A stretch of DNA of 43,023 nucleotides from Thermofilaceae archaeon (GCA_027027675.1 JALVKT010000024.1:1-43023), one strand, 5' to 3'; shown: positions 1 to 7,441, counted from the stretch's first letter. The notes: generated from the sequence alone by a model not told the origin. Translations and numbers: made by a program.

Positions 1-73
1 CGAGGCGCTGGGGGGTTATTTTGTGCCCGTGTTTTTTTAGTTGTTCGACAGCCTTCTGCACCCAGTTGTTCAT
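1..73 (-). CDS. Fur-family transcriptional regulator, N-terminus only (cut by window edge)
   Basis: An open frame starts with ATG at 73 and runs leftward off the window. Its first 24 codons read MNNWVQKAVEQLKKHG followed by HKITPQRL, which matches the start of the winged helix of Fur/PerR regulators, where a K(I/M)TPQR motif precedes the first DNA-binding helices. Fur-family proteins are metal-dependent repressors of iron or peroxide genes. It is divergent from the Dps-like ferritin at 173, a classic PerR/Fur target, which supports the call. Only the N-terminus is visible, so the metal sites and the subfamily cannot be judged. Confidence 0.72.
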   Translation of the reverse strand, partial: MNNWVQKAVEQLKKHGHKITPQRL

Positions 74-117
74 AGGTTGTAAATGACGGGGGCATTGAAA
101 TTGCTTCCCCCTTCTCT

Positions 118-147
118 ATAGAAGTTTCTTCGTTTTAGAAATTCTTA
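118..147. promoter_or_regulatory. Candidate Fur/PerR-type operator between fur and dps-like gene
   Basis: The 99-bp divergent gap contains two closely spaced inverted repeats of the form AGAA-N1-2-TTCT (AGAAGTTTCT near 120-129 and AGAAATTCT near 137-145). They lie just upstream of, or over, the expected TATA region of the dps-like gene (around 143-150 if its transcript is leaderless). Position and symmetry suggest an operator for the adjacent Fur-family protein. This is inference only. Confidence 0.35.
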
Positions 148-172
148 TTAACTAGAATGTGCTACTATACAT

Positions 173-727
173 GTGCCGGAACAGAACCGTGCCCTCATAG
201 AGAGGGCTGGTGTAGACGTCGACAAGCTCCTGGAGATGCTGGTCAAGGCTGCGGCTGCGGAGTTTACGACCTACTATTACTACACTATTCTTAGGATGCA
301 CACTGTGGGGCTTGAGGGCGAGGCTATAAAGGAGATAGTCGAGGACGCTAGGATCGAGGATAGGAACCACTTTGAGGCTCTCGTGCCCAGGATTTACGAG
401 CTGGGCGGCGAGCTGCCGCGTGACATTAGGGATTTTGCTGGCGTGGCGGCGTGTATGGACGCGAGGCTTCCCGAGGGGGCTGATGTGAAGTCTATATTGA
501 AGGTTCTCTTGGAGGCTGAGAGGTGCGCCGTGAGGGTGTATACTGAGATCTGCGAGTACACGCATGGTAGGGATCCGCGTACCTATGACTTGGCGCTTGC
601 GATACTGCATGAGGAGATTGAGCATGAGGCCTGGTTTGAGGAGCTCCTCTACGGTAGGCCTGGGGGCCACTTTAGGCGTGGCCGTCCCGGGGAGAGTCCG
701 TACGTGTCGAAGTTCCTTAAGAGCTAG
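173..727 (+). CDS. Dps-like ferritin (archaeal DPSL / thioferritin type)
   Basis: A 184-residue four-helix ferritin-fold protein. Archaeal DPSL proteins form 12-subunit cages that oxidise Fe(II) with hydrogen peroxide and store the iron, protecting DNA. Probable di-iron ligands are Glu30 in helix A, Glu62 and His66 in the EDRNH segment, Glu114/Glu117 in the third helix, and Glu148 with His151 in EEIEHE. Cys118 and Cys127 lie beside the third-helix ligands, like the paired cysteines of thioferritins. The GTG at 173 is the only start in frame close to the promoter; the ATG at 171 is out of frame. It is divergent from a Fur-family regulator, consistent with peroxide or iron control. It could also be called a bacterioferritin-like protein, but the ferritin fold is clear. 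Confidence 0.85.
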   Translation: MPEQNRALIERAGVDVDKLLEMLVKAAAAEFTTYYYYTILRMHTVGLEGEAIKEIVEDARIEDRNHFEALVPRIYELGGELPRDIRDFAGVAACMDARLPEGADVKSILKVLLEAERCAVRVYTEICEYTHGRDPRTYDLALAILHEEIEHEAWFEELLYGRPGGHFRRGRPGESPYVSKFLKS

Positions 728-936
728 GGGCTAGGTTATTTTCTCTTTTTCTTGCTTCTCCAGTTTGGCTTCCATTTTCCGATGAATTGGCCGCGTCGGT
801 GTTTGGTTCCGCTTCTTTGGGCGTGGCGGATTGCTCTTCCAGAGGGGGTTATGGTTCTAATTCTTCTTTTTCGGGGTGTGTGGGGCACCCGTATTTTAGT
901 TCATAAATATAAATTAAAGTGTTATTGTGAGGCCCG
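728..936. other. Intergenic stretch, no gene recognised
   Basis: 209 bp between the dps-like gene and the convergent YdjM-like gene. It contains T-rich runs just after the dps stop, which could end transcription, and an AT-rich element near 903-920 that resembles a TATA box. A 62-codon open frame across 752-940 has no recognisable similarity and no convincing start signal, so it is not called. Confidence 0.4.
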
Positions 937-1428
937 CTAATAATGGCTTAGCAGGATTTGCTGGAGTGGTAGGAGCTCTCTGTATAATATGGCGACAGTA
1001 AAGAGTAGGGGGCCTATTCTAGCGAAAAAGTTGTTGAGTTTGGGGTTGTCCGCCCGGTAGAGGCCAAGGCCGAACTTTTTGCCTGATAGGGGCCAGAGGG
1101 GCCTGAACTTTGTGTATGTGAGTAGGTCTCCTAGCATGTGGCCTAGAGTTCCGAGGAAACCGCCGAGGAAGCCTATCGGCGCATAGGCCTGGTCGAGCAT
1201 TCCTTCTAGGAGTGCTGTGAGCAAGCCGAAAGTGAGGGCGCCTGCGAGGGTGTGGGTGAAGCCTCGGTGTTTTGTTTCGAAGCGGAGATCTATGTCCGGC
1301 CAGGTTGAGGCTGCTATAAACGTGGCGATGAACAGCCAGAGCTGCATGTCGTAGAGCTTGCCCGGGTATAGCGCTACTAGGGGTGCGGTGAGGGCCATGT
1401 TGAGGCCTGCGTGCCCTTTTGGTAGCAT
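937..1428 (-). CDS. YdjM/DUF457-family membrane-bound metal-dependent hydrolase
   Basis: A 163-residue membrane protein. Family hallmarks are visible in order: an early His in PKGHAGLN, the acidic PDIDLRF motif near residue 45, HRGFTHT near 55, and GHMLGD near 97, between hydrophobic segments. These His/Asp residues are the proposed metal ligands of the YdjM (LexA-regulated, membrane-bound hydrolase) family, whose substrate is unknown. The gene lies 30 bp downstream of tiaS on the same strand and may be co-transcribed with it. The family assignment is firm from the motifs; the physiological role is not known. Confidence 0.75.
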   Translation of the reverse strand: MLPKGHAGLNMALTAPLVALYPGKLYDMQLWLFIATFIAASTWPDIDLRFETKHRGFTHTLAGALTFGLLTALLEGMLDQAYAPIGFLGGFLGTLGHMLGDLLTYTKFRPLWPLSGKKFGLGLYRADNPKLNNFFARIGPLLFTVAILYRELLPLQQILLSHY

Positions 1429-1458
1429 GGTGGGCGCCTTGCAGGTTGCCTGGTTTGT

Positions 1459-2784
1459 CTATGTGTCAGGTGGCGGGTATATCCATTTTTCTACGAGGAT
1501 GGGTAGTGGTGTGAGGCCGCGTATTTCTGGTGGGCGTGTGAGGTGGCGGTAGGCGCGTGGGCTTTGGGTGTAGAGGCCGGGGTCTAGGGGGCGGGGGACC
1601 GTCTTTATGGTGGGCTTTGCGTTTGGGTCTTTGTAGCCGCATTTGGGGCATTTGTAGCCTTTTCCTCTTCCGGCGGACTTCATTGTGTGGCCGCATCGGG
1701 GGCAGCGGGGTGGGATGCGTATGTGGAGTGGGGCTGGCCGCCAGAGGAGGATTTGTTCGGCGTTGAGTGTGAGGCCGTGGCGGGGTTGGAGGCCGCCTGC
1801 GACTTCTACTGTGTCGCCTGGTGCGAGTAGTTTTGCGAGGCGGTTTAGGCGTCCTGTTTCCTTGTAGACCATGACTTGTAGTGTGCCTGTGTGGTCTGTT
1901 AGGGTGAGTTTTACGTGGCCTCGTGGGAGTGTTTGTGGGGGCTTGGCTATTGTTCCTTTGACTCGGGCTGAGTCGTAGGGGTGTAGCTGTGCGATGGTTT
2001 TTGTTGTTGTGAGGTGGGCGTCTGTGGCCTGGTTTGTCTTGTATATTATCATTTTTGGGTCTGGGAGGGTGTGGGCGAGGTGGGAGGCTATTTCCTCGAG
2101 TATTCTGGGGTCTAGGCTTCGAAGCCCTAGGAGGACGGGGTCGGGGCCGTGGGGGACTGCTAGTGGGCGGTTCTCGGCGTAGTCGTATGTTGCGAAGAGG
2201 AGTGGCCTGTAGCGCCTGTCGAGTTGTTTGAGGAGTGTGGCCGGGATTTTTCTGGGGGTTTTGTCTCGGGGGTCTCGGTAGGCTAGTAGCTCGTAGGTGT
2301 AGTCTTTGAGCGGGTAGGCGCCTAGGGCTGCGAGGGCTCCTACGAGCCCCCTGTTGTGGGGTGTGGGTAGGACGTTTACGGGGCCTAGCCTGCCTGTGTG
2401 GAGGAGTTGTTCTAGGTAGGCTCTGGGTACGAGTTCTCGTAGGGCTCTCGAGTAGAGGATGCGTAGCTGTGGTGTGGGCTTGCCTTTGAGGACTGCTAGT
2501 GCCGGGGATGTTTTTCCGTGGTGTTCCGCGTTTTCACGTAGTGTCTCGGCGGCTAGTTCGACTATTTTCTGGGCGTTGTGGGGGGTTGTTTGTAGGTGGA
2601 GGGCGGTGGCGGCGTTGCCTCGTGTCTTGAAGGGTATGTTGGGGTTTAGGCGTATGAGGTGGGGGTAGTCTAGGAAGGTTGCTAGGCGTTTTGAGAGGAT
2701 TTCGCGGGCTACGAGGTATGTGATGTAGGTTGTGCACTGGCCTAGGGGGGAGTCTGCGTCGTCGAATGCTATGTGTAGCTCCAC
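1459..2784 (-). CDS. tiaS: tRNA(Ile2) 2-agmatinylcytidine synthetase TiaS
   Basis: A 441-residue protein that uses ATP and agmatine to convert C34 of tRNA-Ile(CAU) to agmatidine, so that the tRNA reads AUA. The N-terminus has the family motif HIAFDDADSPLGQCTT (residues 4-19), which holds the ATP-binding kinase-like region. An OB-fold lies at about 275-345 (KGTIAKPPQTLPRGHVKLTL). A C-terminal zinc ribbon has Cys361, Cys364, Cys379 and Cys382. Length and domain order match archaeal TiaS. The gene follows the L6 gene by 7 bp on the same strand, so the two are probably co-transcribed. A CAU-anticodon tRNA that could be its substrate is at 31766-31874. Confidence 0.92.
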   Translation of the reverse strand: MELHIAFDDADSPLGQCTTYITYLVAREILSKRLATFLDYPHLIRLNPNIPFKTRGNAATALHLQTTPHNAQKIVELAAETLRENAEHHGKTSPALAVLKGKPTPQLRILYSRALRELVPRAYLEQLLHTGRLGPVNVLPTPHNRGLVGALAALGAYPLKDYTYELLAYRDPRDKTPRKIPATLLKQLDRRYRPLLFATYDYAENRPLAVPHGPDPVLLGLRSLDPRILEEIASHLAHTLPDPKMIIYKTNQATDAHLTTTKTIAQLHPYDSARVKGTIAKPPQTLPRGHVKLTLTDHTGTLQVMVYKETGRLNRLAKLLAPGDTVEVAGGLQPRHGLTLNAEQILLWRPAPLHIRIPPRCPRCGHTMKSAGRGKGYKCPKCGYKDPNAKPTIKTVPRPLDPGLYTQSPRAYRHLTRPPEIRGLTPLPILVEKWIYPPPDT

Positions 2785-2791
2785 GGCTTGG

Positions 2792-3373
2792 CTACTCCTT
2801 CATGTGTTCCCGCGCGTATAGGTATATTCCGTCGAGGATTCCGGGGCCGCTGCCTTCGCGTCCGTGGGGGCTCATCTTTCTCTTGCCTGTGAGCTTTGCG
2901 GCTCGGTGGATGTTTGCCGCTGTCTGGCCTACGGCTTCCTTGTCTATCCCCTCGATTATGACGTCGTCTTTCTGCACCTTTACTTTTACGCCGGGGAGCA
3001 GCTTGGCCTCGCGTGTCCCGCGTTCGCCGAGGTAGTTCTCTATTATTATCTTGTCTCCCTGGACTTTGAGGTTCATGGGGAAGTGGGCGTAGACTATTTT
3101 CATCTTGTATCTGAAGCCCTTTGTGACGCCGATTATCATGTTTTGTATGTGGCTGGCTACTGTGCGCACGGCCGCGTACTCGCGCTTTGTGGCGTGGTAG
3201 GTTTCTACGCGTATTTTTCCGTCCTCCTTTGTGATGAATATCTTCTTTAGGTGGGAGAAGTCCTTCTCAACCTTTCCCAGGGGGCCCTCCACGGCTACGC
3301 GGCGGCCCTGGACGGTGACGTTGACTCCCTCGGGTATTTCGACTTCGTGCGCAACGTAGTACTCCTTCACCAT
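2792..3373 (-). CDS. rpl6: 50S ribosomal protein L6 (uL6)
   Basis: A 193-residue archaeal L6. The start (ATG at 3373) gives the usual N-terminus with EVEIPEGVNVTVQGRRVAVE, followed by the two repeated alpha/beta domains. The segment HIQNMIIGVTKGFRYKMK near residues 75-92 and the VKVQKDDVIIEGIDKEAVGQ segment near 130-149 are typical of archaeal/eukaryotic L6. L6 binds 23S rRNA helix 97 near the factor-binding site. It is separated from the usual spc-type ribosomal protein cluster here, standing alone with tiaS, a possible translation-linked operon. It is divergent from the aldo/keto reductase. Confidence 0.95.
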   Translation of the reverse strand: MVKEYYVAHEVEIPEGVNVTVQGRRVAVEGPLGKVEKDFSHLKKIFITKEDGKIRVETYHATKREYAAVRTVASHIQNMIIGVTKGFRYKMKIVYAHFPMNLKVQGDKIIIENYLGERGTREAKLLPGVKVKVQKDDVIIEGIDKEAVGQTAANIHRAAKLTGKRKMSPHGREGSGPGILDGIYLYAREHMKE

Positions 3374-3497
3374 GAGTAACGCCCAGCTACCTAGGAGGTG
3401 TTATAGATATAAGCTCTATGCTCCGCCTAGGGGTAAGGGTTTATGGACGGCGGCGATGTTTTTTCTTGGCCCCGGGCGTGGGCGTGGTGGCGCGTGG

Positions 3498-4511
3498 ATG
3501 GAGTATGTGAGGCTTGGGCCCAGCGGGGTTAAGGTTTCCAGGCTTTGCCTTGGTACGTGGCACTTGCCGCGTATGGGGGAGCTGGACGAGTACGGCGTGC
3601 CCCGGGTGGACGTGGAGGAGTTTAGGCGTGTGTTGAAGAGGGCCGTGGACGCGGGGATAAACTTTATCGACACTGCTAACCGATACCATGGGGCTCAGAC
3701 TCCCGTGGACCTTAGGCATGTGGGTAACGCGGAGAGGCTTCTGGGGAGGCTTCTGAAAGAGTATGACCGGGAGATGTTCGTTATTTCGACGAAGGTTAGG
3801 GGGCGCATGGCCGCTTGGCCTAACGGGGAGGGGCTGTCTAGGAAGCACATTATGTGGCAGATAAGGGAGAGCCTGCGAAGGCTGGACATGGAGTATGTGG
3901 ACGTCTACCTTACGCACTGGCCCGACCCTGACACGCCGAAGCTTGAGACTCTTAGGGCTTTGAATACTCTCGTGGAGAGGGGGTGGGTGCACTACATAGG
4001 CTCGTCGAACGAGCCTCCCGAGGGCATTGTTGAGAGCATGGAGCTTGCGGCCCGCTACGGCCTCTACGGGTACGTTACTATTCAGGACCGCTACAACCTC
4101 TTTGCCAGGGAGATTGAGAAGGCGAAGATCCCGGTGGCGCGGCGGTACGGGCTGGCGTTGATGGCGTACTCTCCCCTGGCTCAGGGCTTTCTCACGCCCA
4201 AGTACTTGGGCGGGGTGCCCGCGCTGTCCCGTGCAACGTACTCTGAGAGTGTGAGGCGGCGTCTCACAAGGGAGAACCTGGAGGTTGTGAGGGAGCTCAA
4301 CGGCATTGCAGGGGAGCTTGGCGTGACGCTGCCCCAGCTTGCGATCGCGTGGCTCATACACAAGGAGAGGGAGCTTGGTGTAACGATAATCCCCGTTATA
4401 GGTGTTTCAAGCGTGGAGCAGCTCGAGGAAAACCTTGGTGCGCTCGAGGTGAAGCTGGACGGCGACACGGTGAAGCGCCTAGAGGAGGTGGCTTCCCGGT
4501 TCAAATGGTAA
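3498..4511 (+). CDS. Aldo/keto reductase family protein
   Basis: A 337-residue TIM-barrel NADPH-dependent reductase. The catalytic tetrad is visible as Asp in FIDTANRY, Tyr in the same stretch, Lys in ISTKVRG and His in YLTHWPDPD. C-terminal coenzyme elements are present (PVIGVSSVEQLEENLGAL). I chose ATG 3498 because MEYVRLGPSGVKVSRLCLG is the canonical family N-terminus. The frame stays open upstream, with another ATG at 3456. A TATA-like stretch near 3412-3420 would give a short leader. The substrate cannot be told from sequence; similar archaeal proteins act on aldehydes or oxo-sugars, or on potassium-channel-beta-like ligands. Confidence 0.88.
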   Translation: MEYVRLGPSGVKVSRLCLGTWHLPRMGELDEYGVPRVDVEEFRRVLKRAVDAGINFIDTANRYHGAQTPVDLRHVGNAERLLGRLLKEYDREMFVISTKVRGRMAAWPNGEGLSRKHIMWQIRESLRRLDMEYVDVYLTHWPDPDTPKLETLRALNTLVERGWVHYIGSSNEPPEGIVESMELAARYGLYGYVTIQDRYNLFAREIEKAKIPVARRYGLALMAYSPLAQGFLTPKYLGGVPALSRATYSESVRRRLTRENLEVVRELNGIAGELGVTLPQLAIAWLIHKERELGVTIIPVIGVSSVEQLEENLGALEVKLDGDTVKRLEEVASRFKW

Positions 4512-4546
4512 CCCCCTCTTTTTCTCGGGTTTTGCGGCAAAAGATT

Positions 4547-4651
4547 TGGTGCGGGGGCCGGGATTCGAACCCGGGCAGGCCTTTGCCAGCGGAGCTCTTA
4601 CCCGCGTGGGCCCTAAGTCCGCCCCCTTTGTCCTAGCTCGGGCACCCCCGC
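4547..4651 (-). tRNA. tRNA-Leu(UAG) with 17-nt intron, encoded CCA
   Basis: On the minus strand the acceptor stem GCGGGGG (from 4651) pairs with CCCCCGC, followed by discriminator A and an encoded CCA (ending at 4547). The T arm is CCGGG-TTCGAAT-CCCGG, there is a long variable arm typical of Leu (14 nt, with a GGC/GCC stem), and the anticodon stem is GCGGA/TCCGC. The anticodon loop reads CTTAGG before a short intron at 4595-4611 inserted at the canonical 37/38 site, giving anticodon UAG. A TATA-like element on the minus strand at about 4673-4684 lies about 27 bp upstream of the 5' end. Confidence 0.93.
4595..4611 (-). other. tRNA-Leu intron (17 nt, canonical 37/38 position)
   Basis: The precursor folds into a textbook bulge-helix-bulge. 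The exon helix is GCGGA/TCCGC and the central 4-bp helix is CTTA/TAAG. Three-nt bulges GGG (5') and AGC (3') flank it, and a CCC/GGG intron hairpin has an ACGC loop. Cutting after the second bulge nucleotide on each side removes exactly 17 nt and restores a 7-nt anticodon loop. Confidence 0.9.
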
Positions 4652-4672
4652 GCGCCAAGGTAAAAATGTGTC

Positions 4673-4684
4673 TCCTTTTTTATC
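4673..4684 (-). promoter_or_regulatory. TATA box of tRNA-Leu
   Basis: The minus strand reads AGATAAAAAAGG, centred about 27 bp upstream of the tRNA 5' end. This is the spacing expected for an archaeal TBP site with transcription starting at or next to the mature 5' end. Confidence 0.5.
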
Positions 4685-4694
4685 TTCTTTGTTG

Positions 4695-5078
4695 TTAGCG
4701 GAGGGCCGCTATAACGCTTACTTCGAGGCGCGCGCCCTTGGGTATCTCCGCTTTCACTGTGACGCGTGCGGGCCTGGCTTGCCCGAGGTATTGCTCGTAG
4801 ACCTCGTTGAAGGCTTTGTAGTCGTTGAGGTCTGCCAGGTAGGCTGTGGCGTAGACTACGTTGTCCATGGATGTGCCGGCCGCCTCGAGTATGGCTTTGA
4901 TGTTCTCCATGACTCGGCGTGTCTGCGCCTTTATGTCTCCCTCTACGAGCTGGCCCGTGGCGGGGTCTATGGGTATCTGGCCTGCGACGAAGACGAAGCC
5001 GTTGGACACTACTGCCTGGCTGTAGGGGCCCACCGGCTTGGGGGCCTTGTCGGTGTATATTTTTTCGGGCATGTCCAT
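4695..5078 (-). CDS. ridA: RidA family 2-iminobutanoate/2-iminopropanoate deaminase
   Basis: A 127-residue RidA/YjgF protein. RidA hydrolyses reactive enamine/imine intermediates released by PLP enzymes, notably threonine dehydratase. Signature segments are APKPVGPYSQAV near residues 11-22, VFVAGQIPIDP near 29-39, and RPARVTVKAEIPKGARLEV near the C-terminus, including the carboxylate-binding Arg. The gene starts immediately after the stop of the threonine ammonia-lyase gene on the same strand, so product and scavenger are made together. A second start codon two residues in (MPEK) is equally plausible. Confidence 0.93.
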   Translation of the reverse strand: MDMPEKIYTDKAPKPVGPYSQAVVSNGFVFVAGQIPIDPATGQLVEGDIKAQTRRVMENIKAILEAAGTSMDNVVYATAYLADLNDYKAFNEVYEQYLGQARPARVTVKAEIPKGARLEVSVIAALR

Positions 5079-6317
5079 TCACCACTCTACTATTTTGAAG
5101 TCGAGGCCCTTAGCCTTTAGCCTTGTGAGGAGGACTGTCACGCTGTTTTTGTCTGGTACCTCGAGGCCAAGCGTCACCTGGGCAGTGCCTGGGGAGACGA
5201 GCGGGTTTACGCGTTCATGCTCAATCGATATTATGTTGAGCCCTAGCTCGGCGACCGTGTCTATCACCTTTTTAAGCTGGCCGGGCTTGTCGGGGAGCAC
5301 GCCCGTTATTTTTACCTGGCGGCCCTCCATGTAGAGCGCCTGGTTTATTATGCGTGAGAGCAGGGAGGGGTCTATGTTTCCGCCGCTTATCACCGCTACC
5401 GCTTTCTTCTCGCTTACCGGTATTTTTCCTGAGAGCATGGCTGCGAGGGGGAGGGCGCCGGCAGGCTCCGCGACGACCTTTGCCCTCTCGAGGAGTAGGA
5501 AGACGGCCCTGGCGGTTTCCTCGTCGTCTACGAGCACTATGTCGTCTACGAGGCGCCTGATTATGGCTAGGGTTTTGTCTCCCGGCTTTTTGACTATGAC
5601 TCCGTCGGCTATGCTGTAGGGATGCGGCGTCTCTACTGGGCGGCCTTCGCGGTAGGAGAGGAACATTGAGGGGGCACCTGCGGGCTGGACGCCCACCACT
5701 TTTATGTCGGGGTTTATCTTTTTGAGGGCCACCGCTATCCCCGAAATTAGGCCTCCCCCGCCTATGGGGACTGCTACGAGGTCGACGTCTTCGAGGTCCT
5801 CGTATATCTCGACTCCGATGGTGCCTTGGCCGGCGATAATGTCGGTGTCGTTGAACGGGTGTATGAGCGGCGCCCCTGTCTCCCTGCTGATTTGGAGGGC
5901 TTTCTGGTAGGCGTCGTCGTATGTTTCTCCGTAGAGTATGACGTCTGCCCCGTAGTTGCGGGTGGCCTCCACCTTGAAGAAGGGCGTGTAGCGCGGCATC
6001 ACGATGGTCGACTTTATCCCTAGTAGGGAGGCGCTGTAGGCGACGCCTTGCGCGTGGTTTCCCGAGCTGGCAGCCACGACCCTTTTTACGCCTTCACGGG
6101 CGAGCTTGGATATCTTGTAGTAGGCGCCCCGTATCTTGAAGGCGCCTGTTTTCTGGAGGTTTTCCAGCTTGAGGTATACCTCTCCCCCCGTCATGCGGCT
6201 GAAGGTGCGGCTGTGGTTCAGGGGGGTGCGGTGGGCAACGCCTTGGAGGACGCGGCGCGCCTCCTTAATCTTAATGTTTACCTCCTCTATCAGCTTGTCA
6301 GCTTCGCGCTCCATCAA
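5079..6317 (-). CDS. ilvA: Threonine ammonia-lyase (threonine dehydratase), PLP-dependent, with ACT domain
   Basis: A 412-residue fold-type II PLP enzyme that converts L-threonine to 2-oxobutanoate and ammonia. Lys61 in KTGAFKIRGA is the PLP Schiff-base lysine. SSGNHAQGVA (84-93) contacts the substrate and the glycine loop GGGGLISGIA binds the PLP phosphate. Residues from about 330 to the end form one ACT domain (KITGVLPDKPGQLKKVIDTV), suggesting allosteric control by amino acids. One ACT domain and the overall length fit the TdcB/short IlvA class rather than long IlvA with two. It is directly followed by ridA in the same operon. 2-Oxobutanoate could feed isoleucine synthesis or, with the acyl-CoA synthetase at 10105-12240, energy metabolism. 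Confidence 0.93.
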   Translation of the reverse strand: MMEREADKLIEEVNIKIKEARRVLQGVAHRTPLNHSRTFSRMTGGEVYLKLENLQKTGAFKIRGAYYKISKLAREGVKRVVAASSGNHAQGVAYSASLLGIKSTIVMPRYTPFFKVEATRNYGADVILYGETYDDAYQKALQISRETGAPLIHPFNDTDIIAGQGTIGVEIYEDLEDVDLVAVPIGGGGLISGIAVALKKINPDIKVVGVQPAGAPSMFLSYREGRPVETPHPYSIADGVIVKKPGDKTLAIIRRLVDDIVLVDDEETARAVFLLLERAKVVAEPAGALPLAAMLSGKIPVSEKKAVAVISGGNIDPSLLSRIINQALYMEGRQVKITGVLPDKPGQLKKVIDTVAELGLNIISIEHERVNPLVSPGTAQVTLGLEVPDKNSVTVLLTRLKAKGLDFKIVEW

Positions 6318-6376
6318 GTAGTATGTCGGGGCCGAGTATATACGTTAACACGCCGAGAAGTGTGCCCGGGAAAAAA

Positions 6377-7297
6377 CTATTTGGGAGGCATTTCCTCCTC
6401 CACTATTTTTTCCAGGACGGCCTCTACGCGGCCCCTGAGCTCCCACCTGCTTTTGAGGCCCTCTATTCCGGGCTTCTCTATAAGGTAGGACGCGGCCGCG
6501 GAGGCATACGCGCCGGCCTCCTTGATGTCCCCGTTGCGCTGGTACTCTACGGCGAAGACCGTGGTGAACACGTCTCCGGCCCCGGTCCTGTCCACTACGG
6601 GGCCCGAGGGGGCCGGGGGGATGTAGTATCCCTTCTGGCTGGTCGCGATGTATGCTCCCTCGGGGCCCATCGTGACGACTCCTATGCCGGCGCCGTCCTT
6701 TACGAAGTTCCATGCAAGCTCCTTGGGTGGGAGTTCGCCGTAGAGAACCTTTGCCTCGACGGCCTCCCCGTGCACTATGTCGGAGACGGAGATCACGGCC
6801 CTGGCCTCGGGCGTGGCTGTGAAGTACACCTTTCTGTCGCGGGACACTTTTCTGATGTATCCCTGTATGTCGCTGACCGTTAGCGCGGCCTTCTCCGAGA
6901 CTGCTTGTACAACGTTTGGAGGCACCTCCCCTATAATGCTTCCGATGACAGCCACGTTGCCCTTTATCTCGTCGAGGGGGACGTCGCCGAGGAGTATGTC
7001 CTCGCAGCGGGCTTGGAGGTAGAGTACTCGGCCGTGGTCTTCGTAGACCAGCTTGAAGCGGGTGGTGGGCCTGTTCCTTGAAACCTTTACGTGTGATATG
7101 TCTATCCCGTCTCTCGAGAGCTGTATGAGGTACTCGTCTGGGAAGTCGAGGCCTATCTTTGACACTATGTGGGGCTTTGCCTGGTGCCTCAGCGCGGCGT
7201 ACGCGCCGAAGGAGACTGTGCCCCCGAGGCTCTTCCTCGATCTCCCATGGTGGGAGACGGAGTCTACAACCATGTGTCCCAGTAGAAACACATCCAT
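6377..7297 (-). CDS. PfkB-family carbohydrate/nucleoside kinase
   Basis: A 306-residue ribokinase-fold kinase. The N-terminal GG motif region (SLGGTVSFGAYAAL, 23-36) is PfkB signature 1. DRTGAGDVF (236-244) is signature 2, with Asp242 as catalytic base and the glycines forming the anion hole. The substrate is not evident. Archaeal relatives include myo-inositol, cytidine/adenosine and ADP-dependent sugar kinases, and the lack of a strong lid pattern prevents a finer call. The gene is alone on the minus strand, 59 bp from threonine ammonia-lyase, and may be co-transcribed with it. Confidence 0.82.
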   Translation of the reverse strand: MDVFLLGHMVVDSVSHHGRSRKSLGGTVSFGAYAALRHQAKPHIVSKIGLDFPDEYLIQLSRDGIDISHVKVSRNRPTTRFKLVYEDHGRVLYLQARCEDILLGDVPLDEIKGNVAVIGSIIGEVPPNVVQAVSEKAALTVSDIQGYIRKVSRDRKVYFTATPEARAVISVSDIVHGEAVEAKVLYGELPPKELAWNFVKDGAGIGVVTMGPEGAYIATSQKGYYIPPAPSGPVVDRTGAGDVFTTVFAVEYQRNGDIKEAGAYASAAASYLIEKPGIEGLKSRWELRGRVEAVLEKIVEEEMPPK

Positions 7298-7339
7298 ATT
7301 CTCTCACCCTTATACGTGGACGCTTCAATAACTTCGATT

Positions 7340-7441
7340 GACTATAATAATGCTCCCCTATGGAGGGGCCTCGGCCCCTAAAGGGGGAACCCTCTTCACT
7401 GGTCGGCTGACTCTCTTCCAGTCATCGGCCCCGCAACAATA
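7340..7441 (+). ncRNA. Candidate structured non-coding RNA in a divergent intergenic region
   Basis: The 215-bp gap between two divergent genes holds strong G+C-rich hairpins that neither gene explains. AGGGGCC/GGCCCCT lies at 64-70 and 73-79 of the 7300s and competes with CCCCT/AGGGG just before it. A long hairpin at 7401-7430 has GGTCGG/TCGGCC plus TGACT/AGTCA with one bulged C and the loop CTCTTCC. A TATA-like sequence CTATAATAAT at 7342-7351 would start a plus-strand transcript near 7370. On the minus strand, box C/D-like elements (CGATGA, AGTGAAG, CCGA) also occur. The strand, ends and class are uncertain. Confidence 0.3.

Noticed and set aside
752..940. 62-codon plus-strand open frame after the dps-like gene
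   Set aside because: Trp/Leu-rich sequence without a recognisable domain, no ribosome-binding site, start inside a T-rich tract and end overlapping the convergent gene; more likely chance.
3441..4361. 306-codon minus-strand frame opposite the aldo/keto reductase
   Set aside because: Low-complexity His/Pro/Arg composition, antisense to a clear enzyme gene; a shadow of the G+C-rich codon pattern.
6345..7328. 327-codon minus-strand frame overlapping the PfkB kinase in another frame
   Set aside because: Arg/Gly/His-rich translation with no family signature, whereas the overlapping frame has both PfkB motifs.
7340..7441. H/ACA guide RNA with ACA at 7436-7438
   Set aside because: The stems do not leave a proper pseudouridylation pocket on the 3' side, so the class was left open.
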